NCBI RefSeq assembly: GCF_032337115.1
Contig: NZ_JAVXZY010000001.1
Coordinates: forward strand, 682,001-746,000
From: Roseateles_C aquae
Lineage (GTDB): Bacteria; Pseudomonadota; Gammaproteobacteria; Burkholderiales; Burkholderiaceae_C
DNA: 64,000 bases
Direction: 5' to 3'
Below, in pieces: positions 35,472 through 44,348 of this stretch. The number at the start of each line of letters is the position of its first letter. Within the stretch, counting starts at the first letter, position 1. The notes beneath the pieces were generated by a model, which ran no database searches, had not been told where the DNA came from, and saw nothing but the letters and a program-made list of their open reading frames with translations. The position numbers were made by a program, and so were the translations under genes.

Positions 35472-37186
35472 TGCAATTGAATCAAGAAGTGCCGCCCAGA
35501 CTCACAGCCCACGCCAGCCTGGCCATCACGCTGCTTTGCGGCTCCGCCTGGCTGGGCTCTGGCGCGGCAGCCCAGACACCACCCAATGAGGCTGGGCAAG
35601 CCTGGGGCAGCATCAGCCCCCTGCCAAACACGAGCACGCTGCCTGAGGGCTGGCAACACGGCGCCTTCATGGAGGTGTTTGTGCGTGGCTACAAGGACAG
35701 CAATGGCGACGGCATCGGCGACCTGCGCGGCCTGACCCAGCAGCTGGACTATCTGCGCGACCTGGGCATCAAAGGCCTGTGGCTGATGCCCATCACCGCC
35801 AGCGCCGACCATGATCACGGCTATGCCACCACCGACTTCCGCGCGCTGGAGCCCGACTACGGCTCGCTCGACGATCTTGACGAGCTGCTGCGCCAGGCCC
35901 ACGCCCGAGGCATCGGCGTGATCATGGACTACGTGCTCAACCACAGCGCCGCCAGCCACCCGCTGTTCCAGCAGTCGGCGCAGGGCGCGGGCAACCGCTG
36001 GCGAAGCTGGTATGTCTGGCGTGAGCCCGGGCAACAGGCAGACCTGAAGCAATGGGACATCTGGGGCAAGAACCCCTGGTACCAGCAGCTGACGGACGCA
36101 AACAGCGACGATGGCTCACGCTATTTCGCCACCTTTGGCGCCGCGATGCCGGACTTCAATCTGCGCCTGCCCGAGGTGCAGGAATTCCACCGCAGCAGCC
36201 TTCGCTTCTGGCTCAACCGCGGCCTGGACGGTTTCAGGCTCGATGCTGTTCCCCACCTGATCGAGAACGATGCCGAGCATTGGAACGATCAGCCGGAAAG
36301 CCGCCAGCTCACCGGCGAATTCAGCGCCTTGATTCGCAGCTACCCGGGCCGCCATGTCGTCTGCGAAGCCACAGCCAATCCGAGCGCCTATGCCGCTGCC
36401 GAGGTGTGCGGAAGCGCCTTTGCCTTCGGCCATGAAGGCCGCATCATCAAGGCCGCTCGCGGCGATCGGCAGGCCGTTGCCGACGTCGCCCACTTTTTCG
36501 AGACGGCGCCGCTGAGCCTGGCCACCATGCTGTCCAACCACGATATCTTCGCCGGCCAGCGTGCCTGGGACCAATTCCACGGCGATGAGGCGGCCTACAA
36601 GCTGGCCGCTGCCACCTATCTGCTGCAACCCGGCACCCCCTTCATCTACTACGGCGAAGAAATCGGCATGGCCGGCGTCCCCGGTCTCGCCGGCGACGCC
36701 CCGCTGCGCACGCCGATGAGCTGGCGCGCGCCCTCGCGCGATCCGCAGGCCGGCTTCAGCAAGGCAGCGCCTTATCGACCCATCTCGCCCAATGCCGCCA
36801 GCCACAACGTCGAGCGTGAAGCCGGCAATCCACGCTCACTGCTGAACTTCTACAAGGCCATGCTGAAGCTGCGCAACACGCTGCCAGAGATCGCCAGCGG
36901 CAGCTATGAACAGGTGCGCGTCGACGGCCTGATGACGAGCTTCAAGCGCTGCCAAGGCGCGCATTGCAGCATCGTTGCCATCAACTACGGTCGCCAAGCG
37001 GCCACGCTGCGCCTGGATGCAAGCGCGGGGTCGCCGCAGTTGCAGCAGCGCTATCCTCGCGAGGGTCAGGTCTTGCCCACCGCGCGCAATGCGGGCGCCG
37101 CACGACCTGCCGCGCTGCGCATCAAGATGGCGCCGCGCTCGGTGCAAGTCTGGCGCGAAACTTCCCACATCAACACCCAGCCATGA
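35471..37186 (+). CDS. Secreted GH13 alpha-amylase family glucanase
   Basis: The 571-residue exported enzyme has a signal peptide (cut near GAAAQ) and a GH13 barrel: EVFVRGYKDSNGDGIGDLRG, GVIMDYVLNHS, nucleophile Asp in GFRLDAVPH, acid Glu in HVVCEATANP and LSNHD. The pattern is close to oligo-1,6-glucosidases and trehalose synthase-like enzymes, so the exact product from maltodextrins is uncertain. The annotated ATG has no ribosome-binding site and sits about seven bases after a possible -10 box, so translation may be leaderless; GTG at 35489 is an alternative. Its stop overlaps the next gene (ATGA). Confidence 0.88.
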   Translation: MQLNQEVPPRLTAHASLAITLLCGSAWLGSGAAAQTPPNEAGQAWGSISPLPNTSTLPEGWQHGAFMEVFVRGYKDSNGDGIGDLRGLTQQLDYLRDLGIKGLWLMPITASADHDHGYATTDFRALEPDYGSLDDLDELLRQAHARGIGVIMDYVLNHSAASHPLFQQSAQGAGNRWRSWYVWREPGQQADLKQWDIWGKNPWYQQLTDANSDDGSRYFATFGAAMPDFNLRLPEVQEFHRSSLRFWLNRGLDGFRLDAVPHLIENDAEHWNDQPESRQLTGEFSALIRSYPGRHVVCEATANPSAYAAAEVCGSAFAFGHEGRIIKAARGDRQAVADVAHFFETAPLSLATMLSNHDIFAGQRAWDQFHGDEAAYKLAAATYLLQPGTPFIYYGEEIGMAGVPGLAGDAPLRTPMSWRAPSRDPQAGFSKAAPYRPISPNAASHNVEREAGNPRSLLNFYKAMLKLRNTLPEIASGSYEQVRVDGLMTSFKRCQGAHCSIVAINYGRQAATLRLDASAGSPQLQQRYPREGQVLPTARNAGAARPAALRIKMAPRSVQVWRETSHINTQP

Positions 37187-39084
37187 AGCACAGCCATCAC
37201 TCCAACGCGCGCAGCCTTGTCATCCTGCCGCTGGGTCTGCTGCTAGGCCTGCTGCTGGGCCTGCTGATGACCCGCGCCCATGCGACGCCGCCCCTGGACC
37301 ATGTCGAGCCACCCAGCTGGTGGGTTGGCATGAAGGAGCGCCACTTGCAGCTGATGCTGCACGGCCCAGGCATAGCCGAGATGCAGGCCAGCATCCAACA
37401 CCCCGGCGTGCGCTTGCTGGGCAGCCAGCGCGGCGACAGCCCGAACTATCTGTTCCTGACCCTGGAGATCAGCAAGAAGGCTCGGCCCGGCCAGATGGAC
37501 ATTGTGCTGAGCGCGAAGGGCAAGCCGCTGCTGCGCCAGCCCTATCGTCTGCAGGCCCGTGAACCCGGTTCGGCCGAGCGCCGCGGCTTTGACAGCGGCG
37601 ATGCGATCTACCTCGTCGTGCCAGACCGCTTCGCCAACGGCGAGCCGGCCAACGACACCCTGCCCGATCTGGGCGATGCCGCAGATCGCAAGCAGCCCGG
37701 CGGCCGCCATGGCGGTGATCTGCGCGGCATTGAGCAGCATCTCGACTACATCGCCGGCATGGGCTTCACCCAGCTCTGGGCCACGCCGGTGCTGGAGAAC
37801 CGGCAGCCCGCCCATTCCTATCACGGCTATTCGATCACCGACCTCTACCGCGTCGATCCGCGGCTGGGCAGCCTGGACGACTACCTGCGCCTGTCTCAGC
37901 GCGCCCGCGCGCTGGGTGTGGGCCTGATCCAGGACATCGTGCCCAACCACATCGGCTCCGGCCATTGGTGGATGGCCGATCTGCCGACGCGAGACTGGAT
38001 CCATCCCGCCCAGCCCTATCGCGAGACCAACCATCGCCACGGCACCGTGCAGGACCCCTATGCCAGCCAAGCCGACACCCGCGCCTTCCTGGATGGCTGG
38101 TTTGTGCCGACGATGCCGGACCTGAACCAGGGCCAGCCCCTGCTCGCTCGCTACCTGATCCAGAACGCCATCTGGTGGATAGAGACCGCCGGACTGAGCG
38201 GCTTGCGTGTCGACACCTACCCGTACTCCGACAAGCGCTTCCTGAGCGATTGGACCCGCGCCATCCTGGCCGAATACCCGCGCTTCAGCCTGGTTGGCGA
38301 GGAAATGAGCGACAAGGCCTTGATGGTGGCCTACTGGCTGCGCGGCCAGCAAGCCCCTGATGGCTACCGCGGCAGCATGCCCAGCATGATGGACTTTCCG
38401 CTCCATGGCCGGCTGCGCGAGGCGCTGATCGAGCCCGATGGCGGTGGCTTCGGCCAGGGCCTGGGCAAGCTGTACGAGGCGATGATGGACGACCGCCTTT
38501 ACCCCGAGCCTGACCGGATGGTGCTATTCGGAGGCAATCACGACACCAACCGGATCTTCTCGGCGCTGGGCCAGGACCCAGCCTTGATGCGCATGGCCGC
38601 GGCCGTGATCGCAACAACGCGACGCACGCCGCAGTTCTTCTACGGCACCGAACTGCTGATGACGAGCCCGATCGAGCGCGACGACGGCGCGGTGCGCGCC
38701 GACTTCCCCGGCGGCTGGGCCGGCGATGCCGTCAATGGCTTCAGCGGCCAAGGTCTGAGCAGCGAGCAGGCCGGCTTCCAGGACTTTCTGCGCCACCTGC
38801 TCAACTGGCGCAAGCACAGCCCGGCCATCCACCAAGGCCGTCTGCTGCACTTCAATCCGCAGGACGGCTGCTATGTCTACTTCCGCATCGCGCCCGAGCA
38901 GACGCTGATGGTGGTGCTGAACAAGAACAACATCGCCAAGCACCTGGACAGCCGCCGCTTCGCCGAGGCACTGCCCGCCGGCAGCCAGGGCATCGACATC
39001 ATCAGCGGCGCCCAGCAGCGTTTGGACGAGCTCATCGAGGTGCCGGCCCGCGCCGTGCTGATGATAGAGATCAAGCCACGCTGA
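37183..39084 (+). CDS. Secreted cyclomaltodextrinase-like GH13 enzyme
   Basis: The 633-residue protein starts at an ATG overlapping the amylase stop. A signal peptide (RSLVILPLGLLLGLLLG, cut near AHA) is followed by an N-terminal beta domain beginning EPPSWWVGMKERHLQLMLHG, typical of the cyclomaltodextrinase N-terminal family, then a GH13 barrel: IQDIVPNHIG, nucleophile Asp in GLRVDTYPYSDK, acid Glu in LVGEEMSD and FGGNHDTNR, and a C-terminal beta domain. It probably opens cyclodextrins or cuts maltodextrins and pullulan in the periplasm. It forms an operon with the amylase. Confidence 0.9.
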   Translation: MKHSHHSNARSLVILPLGLLLGLLLGLLMTRAHATPPLDHVEPPSWWVGMKERHLQLMLHGPGIAEMQASIQHPGVRLLGSQRGDSPNYLFLTLEISKKARPGQMDIVLSAKGKPLLRQPYRLQAREPGSAERRGFDSGDAIYLVVPDRFANGEPANDTLPDLGDAADRKQPGGRHGGDLRGIEQHLDYIAGMGFTQLWATPVLENRQPAHSYHGYSITDLYRVDPRLGSLDDYLRLSQRARALGVGLIQDIVPNHIGSGHWWMADLPTRDWIHPAQPYRETNHRHGTVQDPYASQADTRAFLDGWFVPTMPDLNQGQPLLARYLIQNAIWWIETAGLSGLRVDTYPYSDKRFLSDWTRAILAEYPRFSLVGEEMSDKALMVAYWLRGQQAPDGYRGSMPSMMDFPLHGRLREALIEPDGGGFGQGLGKLYEAMMDDRLYPEPDRMVLFGGNHDTNRIFSALGQDPALMRMAAAVIATTRRTPQFFYGTELLMTSPIERDDGAVRADFPGGWAGDAVNGFSGQGLSSEQAGFQDFLRHLLNWRKHSPAIHQGRLLHFNPQDGCYVYFRIAPEQTLMVVLNKNNIAKHLDSRRFAEALPAGSQGIDIISGAQQRLDELIEVPARAVLMIEIKPR

Positions 39085-39143
39085 GTGCGCCACCTAAAGG
39101 GCGCCACATGAGGTGCGCCACCAACGCGACGTCCAGAATGAGA

Positions 39144-39165
39144 AAAGGAGCCCGAAGGCTCCTTT
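39144..39165. terminator. Bidirectional terminator between the amylase operon and the PEP-CTERM gene
   Basis: AAAGGAGCC (39144-39152), loop CGAA, GGCTCCTTT (39157-39165) is a perfect 9-bp stem with A and T tracts on both sides, placed between convergent genes. Confidence 0.8.
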
Positions 39166-39193
39166 CCCACTCCACCCTCTGACGTCAGGGTAT

Positions 39194-39874
39194 TCAGACT
39201 TCCCGGCGGCGGCGGGCCAAGGCGCCAACAACGCCCAAACCAGCCAGCAACAGGGCGTAGGTCTGGGGTTCCGGCACCGGCGTCGCCACAAAGCTCAGCT
39301 TCAGCTCATTCTGCGGCTGGCCAATGACTGAGGCGAAGCTGCCACCACTGGCGGACAGGCTCAACACGCCGCCACTGAAGCTCAGGCTGCTGAAGGCGCC
39401 GACCGGTGCGCTGCTGCTACCGGCGTAGAAGCCGCTGGTAAAGCCAGGTGAGGCTGTGGTGATCGTGCGCCCCAGCGTGCCGCCAAAGCTGACCGCCGGG
39501 CCACCATCCACGGACAGCTGGCCGGACGCCGAGGCCGAGGTGCTGCCACCGACTTCGTTGAAGACCAAATTGCCGAGGAAGCCGGAAAAGCCACCGCTCA
39601 GCGCAAAGCCAGGCTTGGCCAGAACCGTGAACGAGGGCAGGTTGAAGTTGGCATTCGCAGCAGCGCCACCAATGCTGACCACTTGCACCGAACTGGGCAC
39701 TTGCCAGGCGAAGCCCACCACGTCTCCGCTCGAGCTGAACGAGTAGGCCGGGGCTCCAAACACCGTGCTGGCATCGAAGTCCAGCACATAGGCGCCGAAG
39801 TCAATCGTGTCGGCATGAGCGGCTAGGCTGGCCACAAGGCCCAAGGTGGCCAAAAAAGTCGATTTCAGTTTCAT
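39194..39874 (-). CDS. PEP-CTERM sorted exported protein
   Basis: The 226-residue protein starts at an ATG preceded by AGGAGC. A signal peptide (cut near AAHA) leads into a Gly/Ser/Ala-rich beta-type body, and the C-terminus has the complete sorting signal: VPEPQTYALLLAGLGVVGAL followed by ARRRR. Such proteins are processed by an exosortase (EpsH-type) and displayed or released in bacteria that make exopolysaccharide. No exosortase gene is in the window. The body is not recognised. Confidence 0.9.
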   Translation of the reverse strand: MKLKSTFLATLGLVASLAAHADTIDFGAYVLDFDASTVFGAPAYSFSSSGDVVGFAWQVPSSVQVVSIGGAAANANFNLPSFTVLAKPGFALSGGFSGFLGNLVFNEVGGSTSASASGQLSVDGGPAVSFGGTLGRTITTASPGFTSGFYAGSSSAPVGAFSSLSFSGGVLSLSASGGSFASVIGQPQNELKLSFVATPVPEPQTYALLLAGLGVVGALARRRREV

Positions 39875-40121
39875 GGGTGCTCCTGGTACTGCATTCGGGG
39901 CATGGCCAAAGAGGCATGAACCGCCACTTCGGTCAATAGCATGAAGCGTGACAGACTGCACGAATCGCGTCCATCCCCAAATTGTGTGCCTTCGTTTCAG
40001 ACGGTGCGATCGGCGCGCAAATTGAAACCGCATTGCGACGATCGCCTGTGGTGCAATAGTCAGGCAGCGGCCACACTCGTGTCGCCGAAGCGTTTCGCAC
40101 AAGCTCATGAGGAAACAGCCG

Positions 40122-41336
40122 ATGGCCTCTGGAAAGATTCTTGTCGCCCAGGGAGGCGGCCCGACCGCCGTGATCAACCAGTCCTTGGTGGGCGTGGTGC
40201 TCGAGGCGCGCCGGCACAAGGGCGTCGAGCTGGTCTATGGTGCCCGCCACGGGGTGCGCGGCATCATCAATGAGGACTTCGTGGACCTCACCCAGGAAAC
40301 CAGCCACAACCTGGAACTGGTGGCCGGCACGCCGGCCTCGGCCTTGGGCTCGACCCGCGACAAGCCTGATCTCGCCTACTGCCAGCAGATCTTCAAGGTG
40401 CTGCAAGCGCATGAGATCGGGCATTTCTTCTACATCGGCGGCAATGACTCCTCGGACACGGTGCGCATCGTCAGCGAGCAGGCGCGCGAGGCCGGCTATC
40501 CGCTGCGCTGCATCCACATCCCGAAAACGATCGACAACGATCTGGTCGGCAACGACCACACGCCCGGCTTCCCATCGGCCGCACGGTTTGTCGCCCAGGC
40601 CTTTGCCGGCGCCAATCTGGACAACGCCGCCCTGCCCGGCGTCTATGTCGGTGTCGTCATGGGCCGTCACGCCGGCTTCCTGACCGCAGCCTCCGCGCTG
40701 GGCAAGAAGTTCGATGACGATGGCCCGCACCTGATCTACCTGCCCGAACGCGTGTTCGAGCTGGAGCGCTTCCTCGCCGATGTGAAGGCCATGTACGCCC
40801 GCCATGGGCGCTGCGTGATCGCCGTGTCCGAGGGCATCCACGATGCGTCCGGCCAAGCGATTGCCGCTCAGTTGGCCAAGGATCTGGAACACGACGCCCA
40901 TGGCAATGTGCAGCTCTCCGGCTCCGGCGCGCTGGCTGATCTGCTTTGCGAGGAAATCAAGAACAAGCTCGGCATCAAGCGTGTGCGTGGCGACACCTTT
41001 GGCTATCTGCAGCGCTCCTTTGTCGGCTGTGTCTCGGATGTTGATCAGCGCGAGGCCCGCGAGGTTGGCGAGAAGGCGGTGCAGTTCGCGATGTGGGGCG
41101 ACCGTGATGGCTCGGTGGCCATCAAGCGCAATGGTTTCTACTCGGTCGACTACGAGCTGCTGCCGCTGGAAGCCGTCGCCGGCAAGACCCGTGTGATGGA
41201 GGATGAGTTCATCAGCCCCAGCGGCACCGATGTCACCGATGCCTTCCGCCTGTATTTGCGCCCGCTGCTGGGCTCGGGCATGCCGGACGCCTTCCGGCTG
41301 CGCCCGGCGCCGGTCGCCAAGCGGCTGCAACGCTGA
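40122..41336 (+). CDS. pfp: 6-phosphofructokinase, predicted pyrophosphate-dependent
   Basis: The 404-residue cytoplasmic enzyme phosphorylates fructose 6-phosphate. The ATG at 40122 is chosen because AGGA lies at proper distance; an ATG at 40107 has none. Two positions that separate phosphoryl donors point to pyrophosphate: GGND at 106-109 with Asp109 where ATP enzymes have Gly, and PKTIDND at 134-140 with Lys135 where ATP enzymes have Gly. VMGRHAGFLTAASAL is the sugar-phosphate region. A PPi-linked enzyme would run reversibly, which fits a cell fed on glycogen or maltodextrin. The gene appears to stand alone. Confidence 0.9.
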   Translation: MASGKILVAQGGGPTAVINQSLVGVVLEARRHKGVELVYGARHGVRGIINEDFVDLTQETSHNLELVAGTPASALGSTRDKPDLAYCQQIFKVLQAHEIGHFFYIGGNDSSDTVRIVSEQAREAGYPLRCIHIPKTIDNDLVGNDHTPGFPSAARFVAQAFAGANLDNAALPGVYVGVVMGRHAGFLTAASALGKKFDDDGPHLIYLPERVFELERFLADVKAMYARHGRCVIAVSEGIHDASGQAIAAQLAKDLEHDAHGNVQLSGSGALADLLCEEIKNKLGIKRVRGDTFGYLQRSFVGCVSDVDQREAREVGEKAVQFAMWGDRDGSVAIKRNGFYSVDYELLPLEAVAGKTRVMEDEFISPSGTDVTDAFRLYLRPLLGSGMPDAFRLRPAPVAKRLQR

Positions 41337-41389
41337 ATCCGCGCGGCCCGCCCGCGCCCACTCGCTGTTCGCAATCGTTGTTGTTTCCG

Positions 41390-42994
41390 ATGTTTGACGC
41401 TGTACCGCCCCTGCCCACCGACATCCTGCGCCAGGCCGCGCGCCTGGCCGACGAGGGCCAGGGCCATGCAGCGGTGGAGCTTGCCGAGCAGGTGCTGGCG
41501 CTGGGTCAGCGCAGTGGCGATGAGCTCTTGCAGGCCCAGGCCATGCAGTGCCTGTCCAGCTGCGAGCTGCGTCTGCTGGGTGGCTACCGCCGCGCCTGCG
41601 AGCTGGCCCAGCGTGCTGCGATGCTGTACGAGCGCCATGACGATGTCGCCGGCGAGGCCTTGGCCCTGGCTGACCACGCGATTGCCGCGACGCGCCTGGG
41701 CCAATACGAAGATGCCGTCGAGAGCGCGCTGCTTGCCGTGCGACTGACGCAGCCGTTGGGTCCCTGCAAGCATCAGGTGATTGCCCAGCATGCCTTAGGC
41801 GTGGCCACCTACAGCGGGCGCAACTATGCCGCCGCCGAAGAGGCCTACCAGCAGGCGGTCACGATTGCCCTGCTTTGCCAGCCGCCGCTGAGCACCTATG
41901 AGCTGCACATCAATACCGCGCTGGTCGCGGTGGCCGACTTTGCCGCCGATCGCCAGCAGGTCGGCAGCAGCCAGGCCCTTGGCAGGCTGCAGCAGCAGCT
42001 CACGCAAGCCAAGCTCACCCGCGAAAGCACCCGCGACAGCATGGCGCCCGGCAGCCTGCATGCGCTGCAGATCAAGTCCGAGATGGCGCACTGCCTCTTG
42101 CAATGCTGGCTCGGCGAGCACGAGGCCGCCGCACGCGGGCTGCATCATCTGCGCCTGCTGGCGGCCGAGCTGGCCCAGCCCTGGGCCAATGCGGCCACGC
42201 ACTGGTGCGCCGCCGAGCTGAGCCTGGCACAAGGCGACTGGCCGGCGGCCGAGGCCGCGGCGGAACGCATGACGGTGACCGCCGAACAAGCTCGCCACGA
42301 AGGCCTGATCCAGCTGGGCTACGCGCTGCAAAGCCATCTTTGCGAGGCACAGGGCAAGTACCGCGAGGCGCTGGCGGCCTTGAGGGCCTTGTCGCGCCAC
42401 GAGCAGGAAAGCCGGCGGCAGAACCTGCAAAGCCGCGCCCACGTGATCGATTGGCAGCTGCAGCTGCGCCAGAACCGCCGCGATGTCCAACACCTGGAGC
42501 GGCGCTCGCAGCAGATGGAACAGCTGGCCATGAAGGACACGCTGACCGGCCTGCCCAATCGCCGCCATTTCGAGCAGCATCTGCGCCTGCTGCTGCTGGG
42601 CGAGCACGCCATCGCGCCCTGCCTGGCGCTGATCGACGTGGACCACTTCAAGCAGGTCAATGACGGGTTCTCGCACGGCGTCGGCGACGCGGTGCTGCGC
42701 ACCCTGGCCCAGCTGCTGCGTGAACATCTGCGCGAGCAGGACCTGCCGGCGCGGCTGGCCGGCGACGAGTTCGTGCTGCTGCTGGTCGATGTGGGGCTGG
42801 CGCAGGCCCAGCAGATCTGCGGCCGGCTTCAGGCCAGCGTGCAAGCCCATGACTGGCAGGCCATCGCACCGGGCTTGCGCGTCAGCATCAGCCTGGGTCT
42901 GGCCCAGTGGCAGCCCGGCGAATCGCTGGAGCAATGGCTGGAGCGCAGCGACGCGGCGATGTATAGCGTCAAGCGGGCACGCCGCCCGGGCTGA
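41390..42994 (+). CDS. Diguanylate cyclase with N-terminal TPR-like helical region
   Basis: The 534-residue cytoplasmic protein has an N-terminal helical repeat region (about 10-350, TPR-like: ACELAQRAAMLYERHDDVAG, YAAAEEAYQQAVTIA), a short coiled coil (about 360-385), and a GGDEF domain (about 385-534). The active-site loop reads AGDEF at 457-461, a form compatible with cyclase activity, and RxxD (Arg448-Asp451) five residues before it is an intact product-inhibition site. DTLTGLPNRRHFEQHL starts the domain. It should make c-di-GMP under control of a protein partner bound by the TPR part. It follows pfp by 53 bases. Confidence 0.88.
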   Translation: MFDAVPPLPTDILRQAARLADEGQGHAAVELAEQVLALGQRSGDELLQAQAMQCLSSCELRLLGGYRRACELAQRAAMLYERHDDVAGEALALADHAIAATRLGQYEDAVESALLAVRLTQPLGPCKHQVIAQHALGVATYSGRNYAAAEEAYQQAVTIALLCQPPLSTYELHINTALVAVADFAADRQQVGSSQALGRLQQQLTQAKLTRESTRDSMAPGSLHALQIKSEMAHCLLQCWLGEHEAAARGLHHLRLLAAELAQPWANAATHWCAAELSLAQGDWPAAEAAAERMTVTAEQARHEGLIQLGYALQSHLCEAQGKYREALAALRALSRHEQESRRQNLQSRAHVIDWQLQLRQNRRDVQHLERRSQQMEQLAMKDTLTGLPNRRHFEQHLRLLLLGEHAIAPCLALIDVDHFKQVNDGFSHGVGDAVLRTLAQLLREHLREQDLPARLAGDEFVLLLVDVGLAQAQQICGRLQASVQAHDWQAIAPGLRVSISLGLAQWQPGESLEQWLERSDAAMYSVKRARRPG

Positions 42995-43062
42995 GCCGGC
43001 CAGCCCGCCGCTAGGCCTGGCTGGCGCTTGCCACGGCCCACGCTGGCTGATGCAGACCGTGC

Positions 43063-44262
43063 TTATGCGCTCTTGTGTATCAGCGCCTTGATACGCGCCA
43101 GCTTGGGCGCCACCACCGGCACCGTCAGCATGGTGCTGGCCACGGCCATCAAGAGCAGCGCGGTGAAGGTCTCGCTGGTGATGATCTGCTTGTCCAGCAG
43201 GATGTTGGCGAAGATGATCATGATCAGCGCCTTGGTCTGCAGCAGCCAGCCGATGATGGAAGCCTCACCCGGCTGCCAGCCCAGGATGCGCCCGGCCAGA
43301 TGGATGCCCATCAGCTTGCCCGCCACCGAGGCCAGCAGCAAGGCGGCGGCCGCGATGAACACGGCCGAGCCGCCCAGGTTCCAGTTGGTGCGCAGCCCCG
43401 TGCTGAGGAAGAACACCGGCATCACGACCAGGAGCACATGGTGGCGCAACAGGTCCATCTGCGCCTGATCGAACCAGTCGGCATCGAGCACAGCGCCGGC
43501 CAGGAAGGCGCCCACCATGAAATGCAGGCCCGACCAATCGGCGCCAAGGGCACACAGGGCCAGCCAGATCAGGCCGGCATACCAACGATCGCGCGCCGGT
43601 ATCGCCTGCATCAGCCGCCGCATCGCCCAGGTCAGCGCGGCGAAGGCGATCAGAAACACCAGCTGCTTGCCGACCCGCTGCCAGTCCATCAGGATCAGCG
43701 CCAGCACGCCCCAGATCGCCACATCGTCGACGCTGGCGTAGCGCAGGATGCGCTGGCCTATGGGCTGGCGCAGGATCTCCAGCTTCTCCATCAAGAGGAT
43801 CAGGATGGGCAGCGCCGTCACCGCGCAGGACATGCCCACGCCGAGCACGAACTGCCAGGACAGCGCCCTTGGCCCCATCCAACCGGGCACAGCCACCATG
43901 CCCAGCGCCGCCACGCACCCGAAAGCCAACGGCATGCCCAGCGCCAGGCCGGCGGTGATGCCGCTCTCGACGCGGTGCTTCCAGGCCTGTTTCAGGTCCA
44001 GCTCGATGCCGGCAATCCAGACGAACAGCATCACCGCCCACCAGGCAATGCCGTTGAGCGACTGCACCACCGACGGGTTGAAGACGAACTGGTAGTAGTC
44101 GGGAAAGGCCTTGCCCAACACGCCGGGGCCCAGCAGGATGCCGGTGATGATCTGCACCACCACCAGCGGCGCGAAATAGTCGGTGCCACCGAGCCGCCAC
44201 ACCAGGTAGGGCACGGTGAAAATGATCGTCATCGCGATCAGAAAAATCTCGGTCGTGTTCAT
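43063..44262 (-). CDS. Cation:proton antiporter, CPA2 (Kef/NapA-like) family
   Basis: The 399-residue inner-membrane protein has about twelve hydrophobic segments and CPA2 features: TGILLGPGVLG near the N-terminus, FVWIAGIELDLKQAW, and the ion-site segment ASVDDVAIWG with the paired aspartates. There is no TrkA-N nucleotide-binding tail, unlike KefB/KefC. It probably exchanges Na+ or K+ for protons. It is convergent with the cyclase gene; a GCCAGCC/GGCTGGC inverted repeat (43000-43026) lies between them. Confidence 0.87.
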   Translation of the reverse strand: MNTTEIFLIAMTIIFTVPYLVWRLGGTDYFAPLVVVQIITGILLGPGVLGKAFPDYYQFVFNPSVVQSLNGIAWWAVMLFVWIAGIELDLKQAWKHRVESGITAGLALGMPLAFGCVAALGMVAVPGWMGPRALSWQFVLGVGMSCAVTALPILILLMEKLEILRQPIGQRILRYASVDDVAIWGVLALILMDWQRVGKQLVFLIAFAALTWAMRRLMQAIPARDRWYAGLIWLALCALGADWSGLHFMVGAFLAGAVLDADWFDQAQMDLLRHHVLLVVMPVFFLSTGLRTNWNLGGSAVFIAAAALLLASVAGKLMGIHLAGRILGWQPGEASIIGWLLQTKALIMIIFANILLDKQIITSETFTALLLMAVASTMLTVPVVAPKLARIKALIHKSA

Positions 44263-44348
44263 CGCCGCATGATGACCCAGCCTGGCCGGCCCGGCGAGCG
44301 GAGAGGCCCGGGGTCGGGAACGCCGGGTTTCATGCTAAGAAAGCGGTT

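Noticed and set aside
43000..43026. GCCAGCC/GGCTGGC inverted repeat between the cyclase and antiporter genes as a terminator
   Set aside because: The stem is only 7 bp with a 13-base loop and no T-run; by chance such pairs are common at this base composition.
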